Shown here in pieces: positions 16,701 through 24,119 of a stretch of 43,182 nucleotides of DNA (position 1 is the first letter of the stretch; every line of letters begins with the position of its first letter). The position numbers were made by a program, and so were the translations under genes. The stretch is from a virus. The stretch lies in the IMG/VR virus record IMGVR_UViG_3300049482_000028, positions 1 to 43,182 of that record. The stretch is one strand, 5' to 3'. The notes beneath the pieces are model-generated. The model did no database searches. It was not told the DNA's origin and was given only the letters and a program-made list of their open reading frames with translations.

Positions 16701-17562
16701 CGAGACGCTGTATGGTGAATTGTTCGCTGGCCCTGTATCTCAGAGTGCTGCCGTGCAATGGCGCAAATCGTTTGGCGTTCAAATGAACGTGCCTGAGATG
16801 CTTGCCGATATGAAAGCGCAGTTTGCGCAATTCAATAAGATGCGTAGCCAAGCTGCAACGCTTAAGAAGCGCGGTCTTAGTCAAGATATCATTGACACTG
16901 TAATGGCTATGCCCCGCGAAGAAGCGGTACCTAAGCTCGCTGCACTGATGGGTGCGTCACCGAAAGACATTGCTCAGTTCAACAGCTACATGCGGGGAAA
17001 GAAGAAGGTCATTGTCGAAGCGACAGAAATTGACTTTCAAACACAACTAGATAAATGGAAGTCATTTGGCGCTACAGCCGCACTTAACATTGCCGCTGGA
17101 TTTGAGTCAGAAGAAAATGGTGTTAATACACGTATGGTGGCTCTCGCAGACCGTCTGTGGTCGTCTGTTGCGGGGGTTATGGCGGCTGCGCAAGTTGTAG
17201 CGCAATATGGGCCTGTAGTACCGCCAGGGGTAGATCCAGCAACACAAACGTTACCTCGCTCAACAACGGGAATCGGAGCGATTAGCGCGGCTGCGTATCA
17301 AGCTAATCAAACAGCGCATGGTTGGAATATTAACAATCCTAACTTACGTCGCGCTAACCCTAATGTTGGAGATATGATCGCAGAAGGCGGCAATGTTACA
17401 AAGCCAGCACTGCCCGGAGTAAATGACCCTTCGCGCTCTTTAACATCACACACCACAGTCAACAATTTTAACGTGAATGGCGTATTCTATACACCTGAAC
17501 AGGTGATGGATAACGCAATGAGGGCAGCGGCATATAAGGGTATGCGAGGACGGAAGAACTAA
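13783..17562 (+). CDS. Tape measure protein (1259 aa)
   Basis: It sets tail length and is ejected with the DNA. The GTG start overlaps the upstream TAG. Residues 1-350 are Arg/Lys/Ala-rich coiled coil. Residues about 355-650 match the TP901-type tape measure core (ITKVGP-like segment KVGPAAAAAGFSLKDVGGIM, then WIVRLMQVFQTPEF). Hydrophobic segments lie at about 722-785 (VIAIVIVLGSTLLLFGG). The C-terminal part is helical and ends near GWNINNPNLRRANP. At about 1.5 angstrom per residue the tail would be near 190 nm, assuming a fully helical ruler. Confidence 0.9.
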   Translation: MAMSAYEIRVIVSAQDHFSSAFGRISNDLNRMGRAQKKVAVETSRLNKELAKTTKLRRSELLTARSVRSNWYKEEARLLEQLTKQEKALADAIIRRNKAYTPIKKARQRAKEAGASVRAADAALVAAGEPTPAQLRRVRNARLAMDNATEARRAHVQEKWQARRAARMAAQDRLQAARTNLRDVKGRDEFTQQDVRDAERQIKKAEHALRGKSVKGPIGVGKQLKARAQQTARDYVDAFNAAHGTRDLSKLKENADFARERRKLANATVRDLESANTARNVGLKGMREQIVATKALQAAHEASATSMFRDTDALRASAKARGLTEKELTGQLVKQQEQMQKLTDLERKRNRMRAIGHGGRVATLAGGIGLAGAGGLANYAANFSREVTLAATQTPGSISGVPQIMKNAEIIKPQVIDLIKTFGFASEEINKSVYDMFSSIRLEGPKAMERGMNLVRIASMAAVGGLTDLESTTTATIVMANQFGDSFETIAANMNTAFAIVKYGNMQFSDFTAMLTKVGPAAAAAGFSLKDVGGIMAFMTKKSGKPQEAATWIVRLMQVFQTPEFLQGMKLLNAPISDRGGKLQKFTSAVKQVNRLIFANKGRPGLSMSNIIASITSYGKHGNAGGAGNRSTIQAARGMTFSLLDEKGLAKDTKNVLNDQRAFMDSFLSVYNDAGSKWKRQLAGFKAAALEIGIALLPPMTKLVGMILTVVNAFSSLSPSIKRVIAIVIVLGSTLLLFGGVLISVIAGLASFGIALTLVGVEMSAAAIMTAGLTAGIWGLVAATLALGAAKVFTDMNKQRREHRKRYEVYNSLTQKQGGTTIPIGGLGVGGLGQSITIGGKKPKVTDEQQSIIDRVKKGYISKDFGEQLLRKTIPAIKKTTKELSTLDKFIRLVEEAKKTGDSRELEKQLKAQSAAANKAGRDAYKAFLNQTAPQKDDVASRRANEIVTAQKDILKRASDGLMNMYKEMKTKNETLYGELFAGPVSQSAAVQWRKSFGVQMNVPEMLADMKAQFAQFNKMRSQAATLKKRGLSQDIIDTVMAMPREEAVPKLAALMGASPKDIAQFNSYMRGKKKVIVEATEIDFQTQLDKWKSFGATAALNIAAGFESEENGVNTRMVALADRLWSSVAGVMAAAQVVAQYGPVVPPGVDPATQTLPRSTTGIGAISAAAYQANQTAHGWNINNPNLRRANPNVGDMIAEGGNVTKPALPGVNDPSRSLTSHTTVNNFNVNGVFYTPEQVMDNAMRAAAYKGMRGRKN

Positions 17563-18032
17563 TGGTCTTTGAAACGTGTTCATACACAAGTAATGCCGGT
17601 GTCACTATTGCTATTGGTGATACTACGTACCCGGCACAGAATTTTGAAATGAAAACGTACCTTAAGAACGATCCAGTTAACAAAGTGCAATATCCAGGAA
17701 GATGGCCTTCTTACTCTTATCCTGAATACATGGAAATTCATATGGCAGGGGATATTCTAGGTAGCAGTGCATCTGATTACAATACGAAAGCACGCGCTCT
17801 TAAAGCCGCATTGAATCCTCCATATAAGGTGTATACTGGCCGAAAGCACGGAGCAGTTACGTTTACATTCTTCGGTGATGCTACACAGTATTTCGCCTAC
17901 GTGATCCTTAGTTCTCTAGAAACCCCCACAGAGGCGCTGTACCCTTCTGTGGGGCGTTATGAAATCACGTGGATCTCGTTTGAACCCTACCTCGTCAATG
18001 GATCAACCTTCGTTTATGCGACGGATCTCTAA
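17562..18032 (+). CDS. Distal tail (Dit-like) protein (156 aa)
   Basis: The ATG overlaps the tape measure stop by one base. The protein is beta-rich: CSYTSNAGVTIAIGDTTYPA, then PGRWPSYSYPEYMEIHMAGDIL and a closing YPSVGRYEITWISFEPYL. Size and position between tape measure and hub are those of distal tail proteins, which form the hexameric ring joining tube to tip. It is shorter than classical Dit proteins, so only the core domain would be present. Sequence alone does not prove the fold. Confidence 0.65.
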   Translation: MVFETCSYTSNAGVTIAIGDTTYPAQNFEMKTYLKNDPVNKVQYPGRWPSYSYPEYMEIHMAGDILGSSASDYNTKARALKAALNPPYKVYTGRKHGAVTFTFFGDATQYFAYVILSSLETPTEALYPSVGRYEITWISFEPYLVNGSTFVYATDL

Positions 18033-19252
18033 TGGCTTACGGTAAGGAAGAGTGGTGGATTCAGCACAGGAACCATTCAGGTACTATCTTAAATGAATTC
18101 AAGCCTGCTAATGATATCCATCTAGAAGTTAATCGCAACACGCCATCGTCTTGTACGTATGAACTGGCGCGGTCAGATACTAAGCTGACACGCGACTGTT
18201 TTGCGCCTTACCGTACCGATTGTTTTCTATATCGCGGTAACGACTTGATTATGTCCGGGCCGCATACGAGTCGTAAGTGGTCATCCGATAATGAGGGTAC
18301 TATCCAGGTGGCTATGCAAGATTGGATGCATCTGCTCGAAAAGCTATATGTCCCCGTTACTGTTACTGGCGATAACATAGCATTCCAGCAGCGTAAGGAT
18401 GCCTACAAGCAATGGCCTGAATTAACACAGACTTCTCCACCGCAGATTGTTAATGAGGCCGACCGTAATGGTGTAGCTCTTAATATCATTGTGCGCGAGT
18501 TGCTCGCTTTACGTAATGCCGTCGATGCTCTACAATGGAATGTAGAAGTTATGCCCACGGGTGGCGACATTGGAACTAAAACCAACTGGACAGCGCATTG
18601 GTTAGATGGCAAGACGATGCTAGATCATATCAAGGGTATCGGAGGTATGCATCTAGGGTTTGATTTCGATTGTAAATGGACATCCAACAATCATGTTGAT
18701 GTTCGCTTGTGGCATAATACGGACGCTGCTTCCTACGGCGGTAAGAAAGCTACCCCGGTGTGGGTATTCACGGACGGTAGCCAGTTTACATCATTTTCCT
18801 GGGAAGATACTGGACCGAAAGCTACACGCACATTTGGTATGGGTCAGGGCAATGGTCCTGTTGGTACTCTTGGCGACGTTAGTGTCTATGCTCCATCAGA
18901 TGCTACATATCGACAACTTGAATCAGTTGAGGATGTAGGCGAGCTATCTGATATGTATCAGTATAGTGCAGCGAACGACGATTATCGATCAGTTAAGCGT
19001 ATTACCGGAGCAATGGGTCATAGGAACAGGGGTCCGATACATCAGCTTAACGTTACGTTCAATACGAGTATCTTCCCTTTCAATTTTTGGACTACTATGT
19101 TGCCCGGAGTAACTGTCTATGTCAAGTATGATTTCGGTTTCCATGCGGTAGACAGTAACTACATTCTGTTAGGCTATAGCGCCGATATCAACCCGCAGGG
19201 TGATGAAACGATTACACCGGATCTCGAAAGGGTCTTGCCTTACACGGGGTAG
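18032..19252 (+). CDS. Tail hub / minor tail protein, ReqiPepy6 Gp37-like (406 aa)
   Basis: The start overlaps the upstream stop. The N-terminal pattern GTILNEFKPANDIHLEVNRNTPSSCTYEL, followed by a ligand- or disc-type beta domain (DCFLYRGNDLIMSGP, then WSSDNEGTIQVAMQDWMHLL), resembles Gp37-like hub proteins of actinophages. The C-terminal half (PGVTVYVKYDFGFHAVDSNY...LGYSADINPQGDETITPDLE) is the conserved end seen in gp27/Tal-like hubs. It probably closes the tail tube and anchors fibres. No protease or lysin motif is seen. Confidence 0.7.
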   Translation: MAYGKEEWWIQHRNHSGTILNEFKPANDIHLEVNRNTPSSCTYELARSDTKLTRDCFAPYRTDCFLYRGNDLIMSGPHTSRKWSSDNEGTIQVAMQDWMHLLEKLYVPVTVTGDNIAFQQRKDAYKQWPELTQTSPPQIVNEADRNGVALNIIVRELLALRNAVDALQWNVEVMPTGGDIGTKTNWTAHWLDGKTMLDHIKGIGGMHLGFDFDCKWTSNNHVDVRLWHNTDAASYGGKKATPVWVFTDGSQFTSFSWEDTGPKATRTFGMGQGNGPVGTLGDVSVYAPSDATYRQLESVEDVGELSDMYQYSAANDDYRSVKRITGAMGHRNRGPIHQLNVTFNTSIFPFNFWTTMLPGVTVYVKYDFGFHAVDSNYILLGYSADINPQGDETITPDLERVLPYTG

Positions 19253-19256
19253 TATT

Positions 19257-19877
19257 ATGGCATACGATCAACAACGTCCAGGCATTAACGTCATCGAGGA
19301 TCTACAGCGGCGCGTCGTCAATATCGAGCGTCAATTACGGGTCAATCGGAAAGAGATGCCCCATATGAATCTGTGGGATTTCTCCGATCAAGGTATCCCG
19401 ATTCCTTCTGACGGCGCGATGTTGATTGACTATCAGGGTACCCCTGAAACGCCAGGATCAGCAGCTTGGACAGCTAAGTTTGCATTCGGTGGACAATGGC
19501 GTAAGTTCATTGCCCCACAATATGAGATTAAATTGTTTGCTGATGATGCCACTCATACAGTTCAAGATGGCGTATTCATTTTCGTCGTACCAGAGGACAT
19601 CAATAACCATTATCTGATATCCGCTGAAATCTACATCACTACGTTGTCATCATCAGGACTAGTTACAGTATCGCTATATAATCTCAGTGACAGCGTTGAT
19701 ATGCTTACTACATCAGTAACAATTGACGTAGGAGAGTACCACTCATATACGGCACTAACACGTTCTGTGGTTAACCCTGCTAATGATGTAGTGACCACAG
19801 GAGATCGTATCTCCGTCAATTGTGATGTAGCTGGTACAGGGGCAAAAGGTCTAGGCTGCATTCTGGTGTTCTCGTAA
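19257..19877 (+). CDS. Tail fibre / appendage protein (206 aa)
   Basis: The chosen start is the ATG at 19257, four bases after the hub stop and behind GGGGTAG. An upstream extension in frame would overlap the hub needlessly. The N-terminus (GINVIEDLQRRVVNIERQLRVNRK) is a short amphipathic coiled coil of the kind that trimerises fibres. It is followed by a beta-rich C-terminal domain (FAFGGQWRKFIAPQYEIKLF onward). The end overlaps the next start by one base. It probably bridges hub and receptor-binding protein. Confidence 0.65.
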   Translation: MAYDQQRPGINVIEDLQRRVVNIERQLRVNRKEMPHMNLWDFSDQGIPIPSDGAMLIDYQGTPETPGSAAWTAKFAFGGQWRKFIAPQYEIKLFADDATHTVQDGVFIFVVPEDINNHYLISAEIYITTLSSSGLVTVSLYNLSDSVDMLTTSVTIDVGEYHSYTALTRSVVNPANDVVTTGDRISVNCDVAGTGAKGLGCILVFS

Positions 19878-21115
19878 TGGTAGTCGAAAAGTGTGTATAT
19901 GCGTATTCGTCTGCATACACGACATTGAATGCTAATAGTACGTGGCAGACGTTAGGCATGGATATCGAAGTCGTTGATTCCGATGGGTATCATGATAATG
20001 CGGTTAACAACTCACGCATCACTTTTCCTGTGGGTGGCCCTCATTTGGTTATGGGAGCGCCACAGTGGTATAACCCTGGCTTCACTTGTTATCATCGTTT
20101 AGCTAAGAACGGCTCCGCTACTGGTTACCAATATACTACCGATGGCTTCGCTGCTGGCCCTACAGCACTATCAGGAACTACTCCATTCTGGCTAGAAAAC
20201 TTTAGTAGTGGCGATTATATGGAAGTGCAAACTACGAACGACGGTGGTGGTACTGACAGTGCTAGGGCGCAAATGTGCGCGCTCGCTGTGTCTGATTGGT
20301 CGTGTATGGTAGGAGCTACAGGATCATCGGCGGCATCCCCACAAACGTTCGGTACGACCATATATGACCCGCATGGAATGGTTACGTCATCGACTACGAT
20401 CACGGTACAGCGTAATGGATACTATCTTATTTTAACTATCTTTGATGGTAACACTGGATCGTACATCTATAAGAATGGTGCTGTTCTCAATGGTTCCTAC
20501 GCAGAAGGGCAAGGAGCCTGTGATTATGCTGTAGGTTTCTTTTCAGTTGGTGATACGATTCAAATGGTATCCGGCGGTACTATGGCTAGCAGACAAATGG
20601 CTGTTATCTTTTTGGGTGGTAATACTGCTAGCCTCGCCTACACCTATCTCGATTACGATTTGCATAACTACGATGCTGATTGGTATGGTTACATTCGCTC
20701 AAATGTTGAGTACATTGATACTGGCCGAGGACATCCGAAAGATGGATTTATTTATAATCCAGGTACGGGAAAATGTACGTCTTGTGGAATTTATGGATTA
20801 CTGTCGGGGTATCATTTTGCCTTATCGAAAGTATCAACTGATGGTGGTACATTCTTAACTAACGATGGGACACATCATAACTTTAATGGTGTGCAAATGG
20901 GCAACATTTTCTCGACGAATAGGCATCAGCGCGGAAGCCACACTACAAACTTAGGGTTCTCATGTTTCGCTTCTTCGTTATCGACGGACACTTTTGCTGG
21001 CATGTGGTTAGCTAGCGATACGTATACTGCTTCTGCATATACGCCCTACACTAACGTATTTGTTACCGACGTAGGCCCGGTCTTTACTCCGCACATTTAT
21101 CGACGTACGAGATAA
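19877..21115 (+). CDS. Receptor-binding or tail-tip fibre protein (412 aa)
   Basis: It starts with an ATG overlapping the upstream TAA. Three beta-rich parts are visible. An N-terminal part (TLNANSTWQTLGMDIEVVDSD...YHRLAKNGSATGYQY) and a middle part (TITVQRNGYYLILTIFDGNTGSYIYKNGAVL) share the C1q/TNF-like pattern of a strand, then KNG, then strands. A C-terminal part is rich in Asn, Ser and aromatics. Paired C1q-like domains are common at phage tail tips and bind cell-surface sugars or proteins. Receptor binding is inferred. Confidence 0.65.
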   Translation: MVVEKCVYAYSSAYTTLNANSTWQTLGMDIEVVDSDGYHDNAVNNSRITFPVGGPHLVMGAPQWYNPGFTCYHRLAKNGSATGYQYTTDGFAAGPTALSGTTPFWLENFSSGDYMEVQTTNDGGGTDSARAQMCALAVSDWSCMVGATGSSAASPQTFGTTIYDPHGMVTSSTTITVQRNGYYLILTIFDGNTGSYIYKNGAVLNGSYAEGQGACDYAVGFFSVGDTIQMVSGGTMASRQMAVIFLGGNTASLAYTYLDYDLHNYDADWYGYIRSNVEYIDTGRGHPKDGFIYNPGTGKCTSCGIYGLLSGYHFALSKVSTDGGTFLTNDGTHHNFNGVQMGNIFSTNRHQRGSHTTNLGFSCFASSLSTDTFAGMWLASDTYTASAYTPYTNVFVTDVGPVFTPHIYRRTR

Positions 21116-21123
21116 GAGGCAAT

Positions 21124-21435
21124 ATGATTAGAGTAGCTCTAGGAACAAAGGAGAATGTTGCAGTAACCGTAACAGATATTACGGGTGGTACTACATCGCT
21201 TGCAGCAGCAACGCCGTTGCTATTTGATGTACTCAATGCTGCGGGTACGGCACTTATCAGTGGGTCTACCCCAACAGTCAATACGATGACATTGTATTGC
21301 TTGTGTGATTTCAGTAACACAGCGACGTTCCCGGTTGGCGACTATCGCCTATTCGTCAAGTTCACAGTGGGGACGGAAACACCCCGTCTTGGCCCATTCA
21401 ACATTCAGATTGTGGCAACACTTATCGAAGGATAG
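21124..21435 (+). CDS. Small beta-sandwich protein, paralogue of the 98-aa protein at 4471 (103 aa)
   Basis: The ATG follows AAGAGGCAAT. The sequence reads LGTKENVAVTVTDITGGTTS, then GDYRLFVKFTVGTETPRLGP near the end. The same layout and the YRL-(Y/F)-(L/V)-KF...GPF core occur at 4471-4767. Two copies flanking the head-tail block suggest a fibre- or baseplate-attached Ig-like module duplicated within the phage. It lies just before the lysis genes. Confidence 0.65.
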   Translation: MIRVALGTKENVAVTVTDITGGTTSLAAATPLLFDVLNAAGTALISGSTPTVNTMTLYCLCDFSNTATFPVGDYRLFVKFTVGTETPRLGPFNIQIVATLIEG

Positions 21436-21449
21436 GACAATGGCCGTCA

Positions 21450-21641
21450 ATGGAAAATTCCAAGATAAGGCAATGGACAGGAGTTGTCATCACTGTAGCG
21501 TGGGTGGCTGCTGTCGTCTCGGGCATAGCCACACATGATTACGAAGGTCTGACATTAATAACCCCCATTATGCTTATCTACGCCGGATATGTATTTGGGG
21601 CGCACTTGATCGAAAAACGACTACCAGTGGAAGAGGGGTAA
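21450..21641 (+). CDS. Small membrane protein, holin candidate (63 aa)
   Basis: The start ATG at 21450 lies 14 bases after GGATAGG. An earlier ATG at 21440 is in another frame and gives only 32 codons. Two hydrophobic segments are visible: VVITVAWVAAVVSGIA (about 12-27) and LITPIMLIYAGYVFGAHLI (about 35-53). They are joined by a short acidic loop and followed by a charged tail (EKRLPVEEG). Position in the lysis region and topology fit a holin or holin-like protein. Confidence 0.6.
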   Translation: MENSKIRQWTGVVITVAWVAAVVSGIATHDYEGLTLITPIMLIYAGYVFGAHLIEKRLPVEEG

Positions 21642-21642
21642 G

Positions 21643-21996
21643 ATGCTCGACACTATTCGCTATCTACTTATATGCGGTGGTGCATTAATTCTCGGCTTTA
21701 ACATTGCCGTATATAAGAACGCGGAGCGCATTACAGGTTCGCCTACGGCGTGGCGCATCTACATCGTAGGGGATTCACTGCTTACTGTATATGTTATCGC
21801 ATCACTATCTGAGCGCATGGGAACAAACAACGAATTCTCATGGCGCATCCCTGTGGCTGCTTTAGCTATTGTACTGACTATTGTAGGGTTGTTCGCACTA
21901 AACGAATCGTACAAGCGTATGCAGCTAAATGCAGCTAGAGCGAAACAGCTAATGGAAAGGAGAGAGCATGAGTTGGGACACCGTAAAGCACGATGA
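21643..21996 (+). CDS. Membrane protein with three hydrophobic segments (117 aa)
   Basis: The start is one base after the upstream stop. Hydrophobic stretches occur at about 5-22 (IRYLLICGGALILGFNIAVY), 38-56 (WRIYIVGDSLLTVYVIASL) and 68-88 (WRIPVAALAIVLTIVGLFAL). A basic cytoplasmic tail follows (MERREHELGHRKAR). Proteins like this recur beside actinophage lysis genes and are often called holins or lysis accessory proteins. The end overlaps the next small gene by 29 bases. Confidence 0.65.
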   Translation: MLDTIRYLLICGGALILGFNIAVYKNAERITGSPTAWRIYIVGDSLLTVYVIASLSERMGTNNEFSWRIPVAALAIVLTIVGLFALNESYKRMQLNAARAKQLMERREHELGHRKAR

Positions 21997-22090
21997 TTGG
22001 GAAAATGATGAAGTAGAGAAGGAAGAGGATTTGCCTGATCCAAAGGAATTATTCGTTCCTGCCGAGGAAGGTGATGATGTCGCTCCCTGA
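21968..22090 (+). CDS. Small acidic protein between membrane protein and endolysin (40 aa)
   Basis: The ATG at 21968 has a strong ribosome binding site (GAAAGGAGAGAGC). The product is MSWDTVKHDDWENDEVEKEE followed by DLPDPKELFVPAEEGDDVAP, very acidic and without hydrophobic segment. It overlaps the membrane-protein gene at its start and the endolysin start at its end, so translation of the three is likely coupled. Function is unknown; the good binding site and tight packing argue that it is real. Confidence 0.65.
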   Translation: MSWDTVKHDDWENDEVEKEEDLPDPKELFVPAEEGDDVAP

Positions 22091-22904
22091 CGTTAAATAT
22101 TACAGACCGTATTACGGCCCTCAATCGAAAAAGGGCACCACAGAGGGTGCCGATGTGCTATTCGTTAAGTGGGTGCTGATTCGCGCTGGTTTAATGCTTG
22201 CGCCTTCTAATGGGATACCCGACAACAAATGGAACGGTAACGCAGTGCGTGCTACTAAGACGTTACAGAAGCAAGCAGGCATCGCCCCTATTACGGGCAA
22301 CATGGGGCCAGCTACATTTGAAGCGTTACGATCGAAGAGGAAGAAGGGCAGCAAGACCGAGTACGCATGGGATGCATTCCGCATTAAGGGCTACAATACC
22401 GCAGTAGAGGATATGCAAGTACCTACGGAAGCAGAGGTACGCGCATTTATCAGTGGTCAGTTGTATGTCATGTATGCTCATCGTGATGCGATTAGCTACA
22501 GTCAGAACAGGGCCGTTTATGCAATCGTTAACCGCATCACTAATCCAGCACTCGCTCGTAAGATCGACTGTAGTGGTACGTCTATCTATGGTGGAGCATT
22601 AGCTGACTGGAATTATCGAAAGGAGGGCATTCGTGTTCCGCCATATGATCCGACGTATGGTAATAGCGGTTACGGAAACACTTGGTCACTTAAGACGGGA
22701 GGAAAGCGGATTACCAGAAGCGAGGTTAAAGTTGGTGATCTTGTATTCTACACTGGACACGTCGCAACAGTAGTACATCGCAGCGGCGATTCGATCAATG
22801 TAGTCTCAATGGGTAGTAACAAAGGCCCATTGTATCTACCTGATGATTACCGCAGTGATATTGAAATGTATCGTACCTACGATCTACATGAAGAGGTCAA
22901 GTAA
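22077..22904 (+). CDS. Endolysin with N-terminal peptidoglycan-binding-like and C-terminal NlpC/P60-like domain (275 aa)
   Basis: The ATG at 22077 is chosen because GAGGAAGG ends five bases before it; GTG 22071 and ATG 22074 are alternatives. Residues about 25-90 form a PG_binding_1-like helical repeat (ADVLFVKWVLIRAG, then WNGNAVRATKTLQKQAGI). Residues about 160-275 look like an NlpC/P60 cysteine peptidase, with Cys165 in KIDCSGTS and His228 in GDLVFYTGHVATVV. Degradation of peptidoglycan stem peptides at the end of infection is expected. Confidence 0.8.
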   Translation: MSLPDVKYYRPYYGPQSKKGTTEGADVLFVKWVLIRAGLMLAPSNGIPDNKWNGNAVRATKTLQKQAGIAPITGNMGPATFEALRSKRKKGSKTEYAWDAFRIKGYNTAVEDMQVPTEAEVRAFISGQLYVMYAHRDAISYSQNRAVYAIVNRITNPALARKIDCSGTSIYGGALADWNYRKEGIRVPPYDPTYGNSGYGNTWSLKTGGKRITRSEVKVGDLVFYTGHVATVVHRSGDSINVVSMGSNKGPLYLPDDYRSDIEMYRTYDLHEEVK

Positions 22905-23104
22905 TGTTTAAGCCAGGTACTAAAGTATGGGCGAACACAGGCAATCAGGATCGTATCGGTTTCGTACTAGATGGGCCTGATGGACCAGAAGATAAGTACG
23001 TTGTTCAGATCGGTTCTGATGCATTCCCAGGTATGACGTATCGTGAGCCTGCGGATCGTGATGGTGGCGGTTCCGGTCTAACGTTCTGGAAGGTGGCTAA
23101 ATAA
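22904..23104 (+). CDS. Hypothetical protein downstream of endolysin (66 aa)
   Basis: The start overlaps the endolysin stop by one base and the end overlaps the next start. The sequence (FKPGTKVWANTGNQDRIGFV...DKYVVQIGSDAFPG) looks like a small SH3-like beta barrel, a fold often used for cell-wall binding. It could assist the endolysin. That is inference from fold impression and position; no family is recognised. Confidence 0.6.
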   Translation: MFKPGTKVWANTGNQDRIGFVLDGPDGPEDKYVVQIGSDAFPGMTYREPADRDGGGSGLTFWKVAK

Positions 23105-23298
23105 TGCTTACTAAGATCAGTGCGATAACAGCGGCTATTAGCGCCGCGCTTAACGTTATCGTTATGCTCGGATGGTGGACACTAACGGGCGAAGAGATGG
23201 CCGCTGTCAATGCGTTTGTACTAGCTGTAGGTGCTGCGGTGCATACATGGTTCAATCCTAATACGCCCGTAGGTGTAAAAGCACCACCAGCGGAGTAA
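23104..23298 (+). CDS. Small two-segment membrane protein, holin candidate (64 aa)
   Basis: It is the last gene of the rightward block. There are two hydrophobic stretches: ISAITAAISAALNVIVMLGWW (about 5-25) and AVNAFVLAVGAAVHTWF (about 34-50). The ends are short and the tail is Pro/Ala-rich (NPNTPVGVKAPPAE). Topology, size and position directly after the endolysin cassette are those of small actinophage holins. The bidirectional terminator begins 28 bases downstream. Confidence 0.65.
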   Translation: MLTKISAITAAISAALNVIVMLGWWTLTGEEMAAVNAFVLAVGAAVHTWFNPNTPVGVKAPPAE

Positions 23299-23326
23299 TT
23301 TAACAGTTCGTCTACCCCGACGAAAC

Positions 23327-23373
23327 AAAGGCTGGTACTGTCCTTCCTCTCTCCTGGGACAGTACCAGCCTTT
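23327..23373. terminator. Bidirectional terminator between converging arms
   Basis: A perfect 17-bp stem (23327-23343 with 23357-23373; AAAGGCTGGTACTGTCC) has a 13-base loop. It is flanked by TTTTGT on the + side and by TTTGTTTCG on the - side. It lies between the last + strand gene and the last - strand gene and would stop both transcripts. Confidence 0.9.
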
Positions 23374-23377
23374 TGTA

Positions 23378-23827
23378 TCAGTGTAAGGTAATAGTCGCCT
23401 TATCTGGATCAGCGTACTGAAACCCCGCACCGAACGTAAGCCAGTGCATCAAGTGTCGTGTGGCATCCATCGCATGAGGAATGCCCCGCTTGTATGCACC
23501 TACTAATTTAAGTTGGTCATTGGAATAGAAGCCCTTACCCTTTGCGGCTGATTGCATCGTAACTGGTACAGTTTTCCACTTACCCCATAAACGGGTAACT
23601 CCGATCAACTGTACACTGAATAGAATCAGCCCATCACGTTGGCTTTTACGATATTCAAAGTCCTCTAGGATGATATGATCTGGTCCGTGCTTATCTAGCT
23701 GACTGTAGAAGGGCGCTACGTCGTACTTCTCCTGATGCGGCCACAGGTCAATAGTCGTGCGGTCAACAGTTGCTAGGCAATAGCCAGTAGTAATTCCTGG
23801 ATCTACGCTTAATACTGTTATTGGCAT
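23378..23827 (-). CDS. RuvC-like Holliday junction resolvase (149 aa)
   Basis: It is an RNase H-fold nuclease resolving branched DNA during replication and before packaging. The first catalytic Asp is in LSVDPGITTGY (Asp9), the Glu in IILEDFEYR (Glu55), and a late acidic residue in HAMDATRH (Asp121). This is the pattern of RuvC-type resolvases in phages. The start follows AAAGGACAACT. It is the last gene of the leftward transcript, ending 4 bases from the shared terminator. Confidence 0.85.
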   Translation of the reverse strand: MPITVLSVDPGITTGYCLATVDRTTIDLWPHQEKYDVAPFYSQLDKHGPDHIILEDFEYRKSQRDGLILFSVQLIGVTRLWGKWKTVPVTMQSAAKGKGFYSNDQLKLVGAYKRGIPHAMDATRHLMHWLTFGAGFQYADPDKATITLH

Positions 23828-23936
23828 AGTTGTCCTTTGCTTTACTGTAGAAAAGCTCTAAAACCTTCTCCCTGGGTTGGCTGCTCCGGCGATCCTACCC
23901 TCCAGACCTATCTGTGGTACAAGCTGTAACGAGCTT

Positions 23937-24119
23937 TCACGCGGTTCTCTGAGTCCTGCCGTGCTTCCTTCTCCGACGCACTGACATCTGAACCAATCGC
24001 TTAGATCGGTTACGCATTCTACGGGTATTACGCTCGTCAACGCTCAATTTATGCTTAGGCCCGATCTGCACTGAGTTCTTGATAGGACTGTATCCTAGTG
24101 CTGCTCCGTGGTACTTCAT
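23937..24119 (-). CDS. Small Arg-rich basic protein (60 aa)
   Basis: The ATG at 24119 overlaps the polymerase stop (TGATG) and has GGAGG seven bases upstream. The first half is MKYHGAALGYSPIKNSVQIG. The second half is densely basic (RNTRRMRNRSKRL, then RRRRKHGRTQR), suggesting nucleic-acid binding. A competing 60-codon frame at 23858-24040 has only a TTG start and is not preferred. The codon pattern is not convincing enough to be sure it is translated. Confidence 0.45.
   Translation of the reverse strand: MKYHGAALGYSPIKNSVQIGPKHKLSVDERNTRRMRNRSKRLVQMSVRRRRKHGRTQRTA

Noticed and set aside
21305-21538. Cys-rich + strand frame overlapping the 63-aa membrane gene, with a good binding site at ATG 21440
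   Set aside because: From 21440 it is only 32 codons with odd composition. The overlapping frame has two clear membrane segments.
23854-23864. GTTTTAGAGCT on the - strand, identical to the start of the Streptococcus Cas9 CRISPR repeat (possible solitary repeat or RNA anti-CRISPR)
   Set aside because: Only 11 bases match, the rest of the repeat is absent, and there is no second copy, spacer or cas gene. A chance match is more likely.
23828-23936. Possible tRNA or small RNA in the gap before the resolvase
   Set aside because: No cloverleaf, T-loop or anticodon arm could be drawn; only a 5-bp hairpin (GCTTT/AAAGC) is seen.
23858-24040. 60-codon - strand frame over the polymerase-resolvase gap
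   Set aside because: It has a TTG start without a binding site and overlaps the better supported frame at 23937-24119.
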